A stretch of 64,000 nt of DNA from Diplonema japonicum (lineage: Eukaryota > Euglenozoa > Diplonemea > Diplonemida > Diplonemidae): positions 124,001 to 188,000 of the forward strand of contig OZ025699.1 of the NCBI GenBank assembly GCA_964019335.1. Reading direction: 5' to 3'. Shown piece by piece: positions 18,567 to 30,597 of the stretch. Under the pieces are notes generated by a model that saw only the letters and a list, made by a program, of their open reading frames with translations, was not told the DNA's origin and did no database searches. Numbering within the stretch: position 1 is the first letter of the stretch; every line of letters starts with the position of its first letter. Both the position numbers and the translations under genes were made by a program.

Positions 18567-21500
18567 CCAGCGGTTATCGTAGGCAGGTTGGTATCCGTGA
18601 CGATAAGCGTGAGGAACGGGTGGCTCAAGATAGTCTCACTCAACGTAAGGTCCCTCAGAGCTAGGAAGGCCGAAATAGAGAGGGCTATCGATGAAATGGC
18701 GCCGGACATCCTGTGTCTCCAAGAGACACACCTTACATCAGACGATGACATGCATGGATGGTTCGACGGGTACAAAGCCTTTCGGAGGGACAGGACGAGG
18801 CCGAGAAGAAGAGGATTCCCCATTAAGGGCGGCGGCTTGTTGACACTCGTGAAGGAAGGCATCAGCGCCAGCAGGGTTTCAGCGAAGGAGAGCAGGGACG
18901 TGACAGAGAGGCTGGACGTGAAGATCTACCCACCGGGACAGAAAGAGATTCTCCTAGTGAACATTTACCTCCCACCGACATCACCGTCAGATCCCAGCGA
19001 TGACAGACCTGCCATCGACTCATACTTCAACCCGTACTCACTTCCTACTGGAGACAATACCCTGATCATGGGGGACTTCAACGCCCATCACCCACTGTGG
19101 GATGGAAGGAAGAAAAAAGAAGACCCTATAGGAAGCAAAATCGCAGCGTGGATGGTCGATAAAGGGATGAGACCCTGGAACGACAGATATAAGCCCACAC
19201 TCCTTAACACAAGAGGGACACTATCCTCGCCAGACTTGGTTATAAGCGGACCTGACATGGAATCTACATCCTGGACAACCCTAGAGTCATGGGGTTCCGA
19301 CCACATTCCCATGTCCATCGAAATCAGAACCAAGTTTGAAGTCAAGACGACAGAAAGGAGATTCTGCTTCAAAAAAGCGGATTGGGCTGGCTTCAGGGAT
19401 TATCTTGAGCACGCCCTAAGGCACCTGCAGAGAACAGGTGACCCCGTGAAATTGAACAAACAGTTCACGAACGCGATCAAAGAAGCCGCCAGGCTCTTCA
19501 TACCGAGAGGTGGAGCAAGAGGTGGGAAAGCGTGGTGGACAGAAGAACTAACGCAGTTAGTTGCTCAGCGGAACGCTCTGAAAAAGGAGATAATGTCAGA
19601 CATTGGCATCCCCTCGACTGAACAGTGCGAAAGACTCGGAGAAATCAGCCGACAAGTGCAGGAACAAATCGTCGTAGGAAAGAAAAGAGCGTGGGCTGAG
19701 TACACGAAGGAATTGTCACAGAAGAAAGACCTGGGGCATGCTTTCAGGACGATAAAGACGCTCGATGGTAGGAAGGGCAAAGAACCTGTGGCGCCGCTGA
19801 TGGCTGGTGAAAGATTACACACCACAGCGACAGAGAAGGCAGACGCACTGGTGGACCACTACGCGGAGGCATTTGCACCGCAACTGAACAAGGACACCAA
19901 GAGAATGCTGGAAAGAGTAGAACGACTAACCAAGGAAAACGGTGGTCGGAATAACAGGACCGAGTGCCCCGATATAAGCATCGACGAATTGAAGTACGCA
20001 CTGAGGCAACTTAAAAAGGGGAAGTCCCCAGGCCCTGACGGTGTGTACAACGAGATGTTAAAGCACCTCGGGGAAACGGCCCTGGACGCGATGCTGCATC
20101 TCTTCAATATGTCGTGGGAGAAGGGTGTAGTTCCGTCGGATTGGAAATACACACACATCGTCCCGCTCTTCAAAGGCAAAGGAAAGCTGAAGAGCGAACC
20201 GGCATCGTACAGGCCGATCTCATTAACCTCGGGAATTTCAAAGACAATGGAGAGGATAGTGAAGATCAGGATCGACTACCACCAAGACGTGGGCGATGTA
20301 AAGAAGGTTCACAAAATGCAGTCAGGTTTCAGGAAGGGGCGTTCCACTGAAGAGAACGTCTTGCAGGTTACAACGAAACTAGATCGCATCAGAGGAGACG
20401 AGTTCTGCGGGGGTCTCCTGCTCTTTGACCTGAAAGGGGCTTTTGATACAGTCTGGCATAAAGGCCTGAACGCAAAGCTGAGATACAGCAAGTACCCGCA
20501 GAGGATAACGAACTGGGTCGCTGCCTTCCTGGACCAAAGGGTTGCAGCCGTCAAGGTGGACGGCAAGATAGGGAAACAAAGGCAGATAAAAGGAGGGGTT
20601 CCACAGGGGACGATCCTGGCTCCGACCCTCTTCTCATTATATATGGACGACCTGTCAGCGATTTTCGCAAAGGAGGGAATTGACGCTGTGATGTACGCAG
20701 ACGACATCGCGGTGGTGGTTCATGAGAAAGATGTTGAGAAACTGAACGAGAAGCTGTCGAGGGTCCTGAGGATCGTGGAGACTTGGTGTTCCTGGAACTC
20801 GATGGTGATATCAAAAGACAAGACAGAGTTCTTGCCAGTAGCGGGCATCTCATATCCCCAAAGGACCCTAAAAGGGAAGATATCGGCAACCTTTGCGGGG
20901 GGGGAAGAGCTCAGGGTAGTTGAAAAAACAAAGCTGCTCGGAGTCACGTTTGAGGAAGACATGTTTTTCGCCGCACATACGGCAGACGTCTTGAGAAGGG
21001 CGGAAAGCAGAGTCAGGCTACTGAGAAGACTGGCAGGGACGAAGTGGGGTTGCAAGAAAGTGGTAATGAGGGCACTCTACCTCACGTACGTACAGCCAGT
21101 TTTCCGTTACTGTCTGGGGGCGTACGGACCTTTCGTGATAGGCGGGAGGGGCACGTACCACGAAGGAATCCAGAAGCTGCAGTACCGGGCAGCTTTAACG
21201 ATCACAGGATGTGTAGCGACATCAGAGACATTCGCTACACTAAACGAGGCTGGCTTGTGGACACTCGATGCGCTGATCGAACACGACAGTTTACTGCTGT
21301 ACGAGTCCATCATTAGGAAGGAGAACACAGCTGCCTTTCAAGCTACACAACCCCTGAAGGATCTGACCAGATACGAGGTACTGTTCCCGAAGAAAACATG
21401 GTCAGATCGACAAAGGGAAGCAGCCAGGGCCTACAAGCTCCCAGAGAGAGCGGCAACACCATTCTCAGGTTATGCCTTTGAGAAGAAGTACAGAGTTACA

Positions 21501-22481
21501 CCTTGGCAGAGATTCGAGGGTAAACTGATACTGGCCCCCTTCCTCGACATACATGTGAAGAGATCGGACACCAGTGAAGTCAGAAGGAAAGCAACAGAGG
21601 ACACTCTGAACGGGCTTATCGAGAAGCACGGAAAAGCCTTCTGCATGATCTTCACAGACGGGTCATTGAAGGACGGCAGGAACGGAGGAGCTGCTGCGAT
21701 ACTGTTGCGAGGGGAGAGAAAAGCTTCGTATGGGGTCAGCGGTGGATCCTATACGTCATCCTACAGGTGCGAGCAAAGGGCCATAGAGCTGGGGCTGCAC
21801 CTCGCGACAAACCTCTCGAAGAGAGTGGGCACGAGCCAAGAGATGGTCCTTATTTGCACTGATTCGCAGTCGGTAATAAGGAGGATGTGCCAGGGGCACC
21901 TGTCCGCTGTCTCTGCAGACGAGTACAAACTGTGGCACGAGGTAGCGGGACTTGTAAAGAGAGGCCACAAAGTGGTCATACAGTACGTACCAAGTCACTG
22001 CGGATTCAAATGGAACGAGATGGCGGACAAGAAGGCGAAGGAGACCTGCCGGGCAGTTGCCCACGAACAGAAGACCAGCATAGACATCGTGAAGTCACTG
22101 GTGAGAAAAAAGGTACTGGCGAACCACCTCCTCTTCTGGAAAAAAACGGGTGTCAAGGAGACATACCGAGAGCTTTTCGCAGGGAATTTCGAGAAGTTTG
22201 AAGAGTTAAACAGGGAACAAGAAGTTGCGATCATGAGGCTGAGAGTGGGGAAGAGCCCCCTCATAAGCGGGTATCTACTCAATCCCCCGGCCGATGTGGT
22301 CACATGCCACCTTTGTTCGATGCCTCAGACGCTGAGCCACCTCCTGAAAGAATGCCAGGACGATGGTAGAGCTGACCAGAGAAGTCAGATCTTCGGTTCC
22401 TCCCTTCCTTCGCTCAAGGCCCTACTGTCAACTGACGCCGGGAAAACCGTACAATTCCTGGAACAGCAGGGCCTGTTGTGA
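18567..22481 (+). pseudogene. LINE B+ ORF2, main part: APE endonuclease, RT, RNase H, CCHC finger
   Basis: Frame open from the PLE junction to the stop at 22481. LKIVSLNVRSLR starts the APE endonuclease (QETHL, GDFNAHHPLWD, SDHIPM). The RT follows (FRKGRSTEEN, VPQGTILAP, YADD near 20698), then RNase H (FTDGSLKDG near 21651, ICTDSQS, YVPSHCGFKWNEMAD) with its Asp/Glu/Asp/His set visible, then CHLCSMPQTLSHLLKEC as a CCHC finger. It lacks its own start and 2A, which are at 12071. The frame runs back to 18291 only by reading antisense to the PLE. Otherwise it has no stop or shift, so the PLE insertion looks like the only lesion. Confidence 0.87.
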
Positions 22482-23326
22482 CCGACCGTGAGATATAATC
22501 CCCTTTATAAATTATATTATAAACTAAACTTTACTTAAATACTTTTCTCTCAAATTATCCTGAGTTTGAAGCTGTACTGTTGTTATACGACTTCAGACAG
22601 CAATTGTTTCTAACTCAATCTCTCGACTCTGGCTTCACTCCTATCCTTTCTTTTCACCTCCCTCCCCAGTGTCTTCCCTTATTTTCCATTACCAGGCCCC
22701 TGACCCCCGCCCCCAGTGTTATTCAAAATTTTCACTCACCTTTCATATAGAAAGAAAAAAGAAAAAAAAAAAGAAAAAAAGAAGGACAGATGATTCAAGC
22801 TTCGGTGTACACGATCGAGCTTGATTTGAATTCCTTTATTTTTGAGAAAAAAAAAAAAAAAGAAAAAAAAAAAAAAAGAAGAATATATATAAAAAAAAAA
22901 AAAAAGAACTGTAGAACGAAACTTAATTGAATTGAATTTATTGGCTCCCGAAAGCCCAACAAGTCCAGCAGACGGTGGAGTTTCACAGTCAGCTGGTTAG
23001 TTTTTCACAATTGAAACTCCTCCAAAGTTCTTAAAGTCTGGGAGGTCGTCTCTTGTTACTAGAGGCGGCTAATGCCTCGAGACCCAGGTGCTGCCTGGTG
23101 GGTGGGATCGGTTTTATTTTATTATGAAAAGAGCGTGGTGAGGGGGTCCAAGTAATTTACAACAGGGAGCAGCGGACCAGGACCCCTCGACCAATGGCTC
23201 AGTAACAGAGACTGCTTTTCACGAATCACTTTCAAACACCTCTCTTGGTTTGAAGTGATGTCCCATTCCCTTTGGTTTTCTCTACTCCCCTTCGATCCTC
23301 CCGCCTGGTAGTGGAATATTTATTAT

Positions 23327-23340
<14 letters not shown>
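22482..23340 (+). other. LINE B+ 3' UTR with shared 3' module
   Basis: About 860 bases without a gene. From about 22584 onward it is nearly identical to the B- 3' UTR (47352 down to 46590), whereas the first 100 bases and ORF2 itself differ clearly. It holds two internal A-rich tracts (near 22750 and 22850-22905). It also holds an inverted LINE-like 3' end (about 22922-22985, reverse of gagccaataaattcaattc). It ends in ATTATTATT and poly(A). Confidence 0.75.
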
Positions 23341-23381
<41 letters not shown>

Positions 23382-23416
23382 GGAAAGAAAAGAAAAGAAA
23401 AGAAAAGAAAAGAAAA
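23341..23416 (+). repeat. (GAAAA)n leader of A2 following the poly(A) of B+
   Basis: Poly(A) passes into about eleven GAAAA units, including the same GGAAAG variant as in A1, and ends at the A2 ORF1 ATG (23417). Confidence 0.85.
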
Positions 23417-26308
23417 ATGGGCAAGAAGAAAGACAAGCACAAGGAGAAGGCAAAGCCGGAAGGGAACGGGGCCAGCACGCAGCTGGCCCAGTCCAAGGCC
23501 AGGGAGGAGCGGCGGGTGGAGAGGATGCTCCGCAGCGCTGGAGCAGCCGGGGAGCTGGGGCAGCTCCTGACGCCGGAGCACCGGGAGAAGATGACGGGGG
23601 TGGTCACCGTAATTGACCTCCTCACGCCCGACGCCGCCGCCGCTACAGCCGGCCCAGCGACACCTGTCGCCTCCACCCCGACCGGCTCCGTCAAAAGGCC
23701 GGTTTCGCCTGACGCCAGCGTCGCCACCCCGACCTCCAGCAAAAAAGCTAGGAGGAAGGCCGCCAGAGCCGCGCGCGCTGACGCTGCCGCCGAAGCCGCA
23801 CACAAAGCTGACGCCACACACCCCCTCGAAGCCGCACACATAGCTGACGCCACACACCCCCTCGAAGCCGCACGCACTGCGGCCGACGTCGAACTCGCGG
23901 GAATCGCTGCTGATTTGGAAGCTGCACGCGAGTCGGCCGACGTGGTAGCTGCAGAAATAGCTGCTAAGGTGAAGGCTGCGCAGGAGGTGGCTGATGCTGC
24001 TGTTGTCAAAATGGCAGCCGAGACGGAAGCTGCACGCGTGGCTGGTGTGGAGGCTGCTCGCAGAGCAGTCGAGGCTGAGGAGAAGGCTCTGCGCGAGCGG
24101 TCTACTGCACGACTTGCGGCAGAGGAGAAGGAGGCTGCGCGTGCTGCGGCCGAGACGAAAGCAGCCGAGGAGAAGAAGGCTACAGCCGCAGCCGCTGCAG
24201 CCGAGAAGAAGAAAGCCGCAGCCGCCGCCGCCGCCGAGAAGAAAGCAGCAGCCGCCGCCGCCGCCGAGGAGAAGGCCGCCGCCGAGAAGAAAGCCGCTGC
24301 CGCCGCCGCCGCCGAGAGGAAGGCCGCAGCCGACGCCGCCAGGAAGCAAGCTGCAGCCGCCGCCGCCGAGAAGGAGACCGCAGCCGCAGCCGCCGCCGCC
24401 GAGGAGAAGAAGAAGGTCGCAGCCACCGCCGCCGCCGAAAAGGAAGCCGCCGCAGCCGCTGCCAAAAAGGAGGAAGCTTTGAGGTTGGCGGCCGCCAAGA
24501 AGGCAGATGCCCAGAAGGTCGAGGACGAAGCAGTCGCGAACGCTTCCGCCAACGCGTCAACAGACCAAGGCACGCTCCTCCTCAGCTCAGACTCTGACAC
24601 CAGCTCTGGCCCTGAGGAGATGGAGGACGACCCTGCCCCTGCCCCTTCCACAACCCCGCGCTGGGACCTGGTGCCAGACACATGGGACGCCCCGATCTAC
24701 ACCAACGTGTCCCCCCCGACGGAAACATCCCGCGCTGTCATTGCGCTCGACGATCCCTCCGGAATGGGGGTCGTGTGCTCCGCGTTACCTACGGCATCCA
24801 TCACCTTTGTCCTTATGACAGAGGTCCCCGGTGTCACCACCCCCAGCGAGATTGTCATGGTCTCTGGGTCGCGCGCAGTGAACAGGAGGGTCCACGTCTC
24901 CACGTTCGGGCTGGACCCCCCCACCTACACCCCGCCTTCCACCTTCAACAGCGGATCGGAGGTCGTCTACGTCTGTGTCAGTGCAGACAGCCTGAAGGAG
25001 GCGAAGGCCAGGGTCCTGGAGCTCGCCAAGGCTCAGGGCGCGGTGGTGGAGGATCGTGCGGTCTTCCGCCCAAGGAAGTTCGGTGAGGAGGAACCGCGGG
25101 CGAGGCACTGGACCCACGAGGTGGGACTGCGCCTGCAAGCAGCACACGTCCACGCCGTCCTGCGCCGGTCCGGGGACGGGTGCATGATCCGGACGACGGA
25201 GAGACGCGGGGGGTACGCTTATGTACCCATCGTGGCGGAAGGGAGGGCGGATGCCTTTCGGATTGCGGGGACGCTGGGTGGGTTGTCTCTCGGGGTGGCG
25301 CACCGTAAGGGATGGACTGTGCGGTGCCTCCCGGAGACGGAACAGCGGCTCCGGGAAACCCTCGCAAAACTGCGTACGAAGCGCAAGTTTTTGCTCACCG
25401 GGGCCCCGCCGTCCATCACCAGGGCGGCCTTCGACGAAGTGATGGACCACATCGGTTGGAAACCATCCTCCGTCCTGCGACGCACGCAGACGATGTTCCA
25501 GGGCACGAGGCAACTCGTGTTCTTCATCGTCGTCGACAGCCCGCCCCCGAAGTCCAGGACGTGGCTCCTTGGGGGGCGCCTTGTCTGCCTCCGTGATGCG
25601 GACGACCACCCGACCGTCAAGCCGCCCCCTCTCATCAACAGGACGACACCTGCATCTGCACCTGCGCTTGCAACGTCCTCGACCCCGGCACCCACATCTT
25701 CTCATGTGCCTGCACCTGCGCCTACTACACCTGTACCTGACCCGGCACCTGTATCGGCGTCGACACCCTCGGAGACTGGCCCTGCGGTGAAAGCAACTGG
25801 GCTTCCTCCCACCAGCCCGTGGGCGTCCATACCGAGCTCGGTGGCTCCCCCCCAGCTCGACACTGTGACGTCCCCTACACCGCCCCGCAACGTGTCTGCG
25901 GGAAACAAGGAGGGAGTCCCTTCCGGGTCGCCTGAGGTCGCCGCTCTCACTGAGCTCGTCGCCACGCTGAAGGAGTCGATCGTCGGGCTGCAGAGGACGA
26001 TCGACTCTCAGCAGGAGATGATCTCCGATCTGCGGACGACGCTCCGCCTCCTCCTGCCGCAGGCGGCCACGCTGACGACGGGAACGGCAGTGCCGCGGGA
26101 CCCTACACCGGGGGCGACGACGACACACGACAGTGTATGGAAAGGGAAGGGGAAGGGGAAGAAGGGGGCTCCTCCTCTCGCTACGACCTCTGAGGCTGCG
26201 GTGACGAACCTGGGTACGAGGGGGCGGGCCAGGTCGTTCGCGGAGACCAAAGATCTCTTCACCAATGGGGTCAGGGGGCGCTCTGCCTCCATGGGTCCAT
26301 CCAATTGA
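23417..26308 (+). CDS. LINE A2 ORF1, Ala/Lys/Glu-rich coiled-coil protein
   Basis: 963 codons, starting MGKKKDKHKEK. Domain order as in A1 ORF1. It differs by an internal tandem duplication of about 12 residues around ADATHPLEA (near residue 115-140) and by expansions in the Ala tract. It ends SASMGPSN, 141 bases before the ORF2 start. Confidence 0.87.
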   Translation: MGKKKDKHKEKAKPEGNGASTQLAQSKAREERRVERMLRSAGAAGELGQLLTPEHREKMTGVVTVIDLLTPDAAAATAGPATPVASTPTGSVKRPVSPDASVATPTSSKKARRKAARAARADAAAEAAHKADATHPLEAAHIADATHPLEAARTAADVELAGIAADLEAARESADVVAAEIAAKVKAAQEVADAAVVKMAAETEAARVAGVEAARRAVEAEEKALRERSTARLAAEEKEAARAAAETKAAEEKKATAAAAAAEKKKAAAAAAAEKKAAAAAAAEEKAAAEKKAAAAAAAERKAAADAARKQAAAAAAEKETAAAAAAAEEKKKVAATAAAEKEAAAAAAKKEEALRLAAAKKADAQKVEDEAVANASANASTDQGTLLLSSDSDTSSGPEEMEDDPAPAPSTTPRWDLVPDTWDAPIYTNVSPPTETSRAVIALDDPSGMGVVCSALPTASITFVLMTEVPGVTTPSEIVMVSGSRAVNRRVHVSTFGLDPPTYTPPSTFNSGSEVVYVCVSADSLKEAKARVLELAKAQGAVVEDRAVFRPRKFGEEEPRARHWTHEVGLRLQAAHVHAVLRRSGDGCMIRTTERRGGYAYVPIVAEGRADAFRIAGTLGGLSLGVAHRKGWTVRCLPETEQRLRETLAKLRTKRKFLLTGAPPSITRAAFDEVMDHIGWKPSSVLRRTQTMFQGTRQLVFFIVVDSPPPKSRTWLLGGRLVCLRDADDHPTVKPPPLINRTTPASAPALATSSTPAPTSSHVPAPAPTTPVPDPAPVSASTPSETGPAVKATGLPPTSPWASIPSSVAPPQLDTVTSPTPPRNVSAGNKEGVPSGSPEVAALTELVATLKESIVGLQRTIDSQQEMISDLRTTLRLLLPQAATLTTGTAVPRDPTPGATTTHDSVWKGKGKGKKGAPPLATTSEAAVTNLGTRGRARSFAETKDLFTNGVRGRSASMGPSN

Positions 26309-26449
26309 AGGGGCCCCGCAGAACAGGGGGAGCAGCAGATCCACGACCATGCTCCCTCTCCTAGTCTCCCTCGCATCCTCCCAAGGAGACTCCTACCTCT
26401 CTGTTTCTTCACCGACTTTTCTGCACTGATCCCCACCCTACTCGGGAGG

Positions 26450-29400
26450 ATGTCCGTCAGGGACCTGCTGGGGCTGCTTGGGCTGGTCGAAACAAACCCT
26501 GGCCCACCCAAGAAGCTGCCGCCCCCGTCGCCTAAGGGTCTCAAGGTTGTCTCGTGGAACTGCAACGGCCTCGTTGCGAAATGGACCGTCGTATCTCGCC
26601 ATGCTGACTTCTTGTCGCTGGACATCATCATGATACAGGAGACGCACCTGAGGGAAGGGCACGACACGCCACACCTGCCTGGGTACAGGTCATACAGGAG
26701 GGATCGGTTGACACCGGTGACTGACGGCACTGCGACGAGGGGTGGTGGTATTGTCACGTATGTCCGCGACGATCTTGCCTCGGAGGAGGTTCCGCACGTA
26801 CTCCCGGCTGGGGACTGTGTCACTGAGAGACTGGATGTGAGGATCTCCTGCGAGAAGCGTGAGCCGATCACTCTCTCCAACGTTTACCTTACACCGGTAA
26901 GCGCGAGCAGAGGCACGAGGGACCCTGAGTACCTGCGGCCTGGCAGCCTTCCCATGGGGAAGAACACAGTCATAGCGGGTGACTTCAATGCTCACCACAG
27001 CTCCTGGGACGCCACGGTGACGACGCCGAACGAGAGGGGGAACGTGGTCAGGGACTGGCTGGACACCCACGGGTACTCCGTCTACAACGACCGCAACGAA
27101 CCGACGAGGGACTCGTCACGACACGTTCTGGACCTGGTTGTGGGGCGCTGCGCGAAGCTTGAGCCGAAGACGCTGGGCACGTGGGGCTCCGATCATAGTC
27201 CCGTATCCTTTCACCTGCCTCTTGAGGACGTCTACCGTTCGGAGCGCCCCTTCCCCACCTGGAATTTCAAAAAAGCCAGATGGGATGACTACACTGCTGC
27301 TGTTGCCCGCCTGCTTGCTGGTGTTGACACGGCGGCTCCGATTGACTCTGTCACGAAGGGGTTTACACAAGCCCTTTTGACTGCGGCGAACGACCACATT
27401 CCCCTCTGTGGGATGCGACGTGGCCCGACCCCCTGGTGGACTGCTGAGCTCGAGGACGCCTTCGAAGAGCGGAACACCCTGCGCGAACTCCTGCTTCAAG
27501 AGGCGGACGTGGTGGAGGAGTACAGGGCGAAGGTGAAGGAAGTCAACCGACTCCTTGACGAGACGAAGCGTGAGGCATGGGGAAGGATGGCGGCCGACCT
27601 CAGCCGGAGCAAGGACCTCGGGGCTGCGTTCAGAGCGGTGAAGAAGCTGGACGGCAGGCACCGAAAGACACACCTTCCTGTACTCGAGGGAAGATTTGTG
27701 TCGGACAAGGCGAAGGCCGACCGGCTGGGGGCGCACTTCGCTAAGCTCTACGGCAGGCGTGGTGACGGGAACTCGAAGGACGCCGCTCCTTCTGCAAGCA
27801 GACTCGGGTGTCAAGCGTTCACCGTGGACGACCTCACCCGCGGCCTGAGAAGGATGAAGACGCGCAGCGCGGCCGGGGAAGACGGAATCTTCTCGGAGAT
27901 GCTCCTACACCTGAACTCGGACTCCCTCGGTGTCCTCCTTCTACTCCTCAATCGCTCCTGGCTGATGGGTGTCGTCCCCGGTGCCTGGAAGAAGGGAGTG
28001 ATCGTCCCGGTACCGAAACCTGGAAAAGATGCGACTCTCTTGGCTTCCTACCGGCCGATCTGCCTGACCAGCTGCCTCTGCAAGCTGCTGGAGAGGATGA
28101 TCGAGGAGAGGCTCACGTTTCTTCTTGACGCGGACGGGACGGGAGTCGAGGGACTCCACGACAGCCAGGCTGGTTTCAGACGCGGCCGCTCCACGGAGGA
28201 GCAGGTGGCAACCCTCACTGAGTGCATGTCGAGGAACAAAGACGATCGACGTCTCTCGGCCGCTCTGCTGTTCGACTTCTCTTCTGCCTTCGACCTGGTG
28301 CCCCATGGTGCCCTGCTGGACAAGATGCGAGGGAAGGGTCTCCCCGAACCCTTCGTGGAGTGGACGCGGTCCTTTCTATGCGGCCGTACTGCTGCGGTCA
28401 CGATTGGACGGTCGAGGGGGTCGACGACGAAGGTGCGACGGGGTGTCCCCCAGGGCTCTGTCTTGGGTCCCATCCTGTACACCATCTACGTCGACGAACT
28501 CGCCAGGAGACTGGAGGGACTGGCGGACGTCTCGGTGCTCTACGCCGACGACGTGGCGGTTGTGATCTCCTCTGGACAAGGGGACGTGGCTGGGCTGGAG
28601 CGGAAGGCGCAGGCAGTGGTGGATGCGGTTGAGGACTGGTGCAGGGAGCGTGACATGCTGCTGAGCACGTCCAAGACGCAGGCAGTCTGCGTCCCCCCCC
28701 AGAAACGTCTCGGGGTCTACTTCACTTCGTCACGAGTCCCCCTTCAGCCAGGTGCCTTCCAGAACCCACTCTTCGGCCTGGGGGTGAACGCCGATGGCAC
28801 GATCTCCGGGGACCAGGAGCTGGCGGGCCTTCAGGTTGTGGAGGCGGGTGGTGTGCGGATCCGCTGCGTGCGGGACATGCATGCAGCCGTGCGACGGCCC
28901 GACGTGGACTACGTTGCGGCCCGTCCCCTGCCTCTGTCTGAACACGCGAGGTACCTTGGGGTTACGGTGGACTCTGGGCTCACGTTCGGTGAACACGCAC
29001 AGGACATCCTACGGCGGGCCAGCAAAAGGCTGAGGGTGCTGAAGCTCTTGTCTGGCACGTCCTGGGGCAGCAAGAGGGACACTCTGCGGTCTCTCTACGT
29101 TACGTACATCCTCCCGCTGCTGCGCTACTGCATGGGGGTCTACTACAGCAGGCTCGATGATGTCGGGAGGAAGGACCTGGCTGGGCTTCACCAGGAGGCG
29201 GCGGTGCTGATCACGGGCTGCTGGAGTGGCTCCGGAGGGTACAAGCTCCTAGCAGAGGCAGGACTGCTTCCCCTCGAAAGAATGGCTGAGGGTGCTGCGG
29301 CGACGATGACGGCGAAGGCCTTCTGCTGGCAGTCTTCCCCGGTTCACAGGGAGACGGTCAAGCTGAAGCAGGCGAACAGGCTGGGGTGTGGGTGGCTGCG

Positions 29401-30597
29401 CTCTGGCTACCAAGCACTGCGTCGATGCGGGTTGGAACCAAAGGTGCACTTCGAGTACCTGTCGGCTACGCCCCTGGCGGCCCCGTGGCAGACAGGCATG
29501 GTCGACTTCAGGACTGACCTCCCCGGCGGGGTCACGCGATCGTCGCAGACGCGGACAGGCGGAAGGCGGCCGAGGCTGCTCTTGCGGCTCTCCCCCCGGG
29601 CATCCATGCCTACACGGATGGCTCGGTTGTACAGGTCGGACAGAAGGCGAAAGGTGGCTCTGGGGTTTATCTGCAGCTGCCTCCCCCCCTGACCCCTGTG
29701 TCTGTGTGCCATGGCGTCAACGACTTCTGTTCATCTTTTCGGGCAGAGGGCATGGCTGTGAAAACGGCGCTGGATATGGTGGCTACCCTTCGAAAAACAC
29801 ACCCTTCGCTGGCGAAGTCCCCGCTGTCGATCTGCACCGACTCCCTCTCCCTCGTCGAGCAGCTGCGAGCTGGCCCAACGCGACAGAGGGAGAAGCTCGA
29901 CCACCAGACGTGGAGCCGGCTGGTGTCCGCGGCGCGCACGCAGGGGACACCGGTGGTCCTCCAGTTTGTGCCCTCCCACTGTGGGGTGGACGGGAACGAG
30001 AAGGCTGACGCTCTGGCCGTGGAGGGAACGAAGCGGAAGCAGGACAGGCCCTCCCTTGACTACCGATCAGTGAGGGCCCTGGTGCGACGGTGGGTGGTGC
30101 GGAGGTCCGCGGAGCTCATAACATCCCTCGCCCACAACTACGCGGTGGCGACCGAGCTTCGGTCCGCGCACTTCCCCCTTGGCTTCCCCAGACAAGCTGA
30201 AACGGTCATCTCGCGGCTGCGGATTGGTCACTCGGCTCTCTTCTTCGGCTTCCTGCAGACTGCTGGCCCGAACAGGAAGCACAAGGGTGTGCTCCGGTGC
30301 CCAGCCTGCCACGCAGCACCGATGTCCAGGGAGCATGTTGTCGGTGGGTGCCCTGTGATCGGGAGGGGGGCGATCGACACTCCTGCTGGTACTCCCTCCC
30401 TAGCCTTCTCCCTGTCGAGACGCGTGACCCAGATCTACGACCTCGTTGTTGAGTCTGGCCTGCTCGCCTGGTCACGCTCCGGACTGTTCACCTCGCCATC
30501 ATCCCTGGCGTCTACAGACGTCACTGCACCTTCAAACGTGCCGCCTCCTCCTCCGGTCTCTCTTGACGCCGGTCCCGCGGCCCCCGTGCTGCGCTAA
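26450..30597 (+). pseudogene. LINE A2 ORF2, frameshifted before RNase H
   Basis: Starts MSVRDLLGLLGLVETNPGP. APE (QETHL, GDFNAH near residue 177, SDHSP near 246) and RT (YADD near 697) are intact. At 29546 one C is missing relative to A3 and A4 (cgtcgcagacg against cgtcgccagacg). The original frame therefore stops at 29692. The RNase H and CCHC finger parts (29698-30597) continue in the next frame up to the normal stop. An Ala-Gly to Ala-Val change in the RNase H (near 30018) is also unique to this copy. It encodes at most a 1080-residue protein without RNase H. Confidence 0.88.

Larger units (their letters stand above)
12143..18575 (-). mobile_element. Penelope-like element with N-terminal GIY-YIG, nested in LINE B+
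   Basis: Minus-strand insert between two halves of B+ ORF2. The candidate target-site duplication is ccagccgtt (12143-12151) and ccagcggtt (18567-18575), 9 bases with one mismatch. The single large ORF spans 18515-12648. The 5' leader is short (about 50 bases) and the 3' part (12647-12152) is non-coding. Confidence 0.82.
10623..23340 (+). mobile_element. LINE B+ (2A-APE-RT-RNase H), interrupted by a Penelope-like element
   Basis: The plus-strand pieces are ORF1 (to 11499), an A-rich tract, the stem-closed element (11862-11984), the ORF2 start with 2A (12071-12151), then after the PLE the rest of ORF2 (18567-22481), and the 3' UTR to poly(A) at 23340. The same order without the PLE is seen in B- (52.7-46.6 kb). 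The extreme 5' end is lost into T1. Confidence 0.85.

Noticed and set aside
24785-26350. 521-codon minus-strand Arg-rich frame opposite A2 ORF1
   Set aside because: Shadow frame caused by high GC and strong codon-position bias; low-complexity Arg/Gly content and no domain. The equivalent in A1 and A3 is broken at different points.
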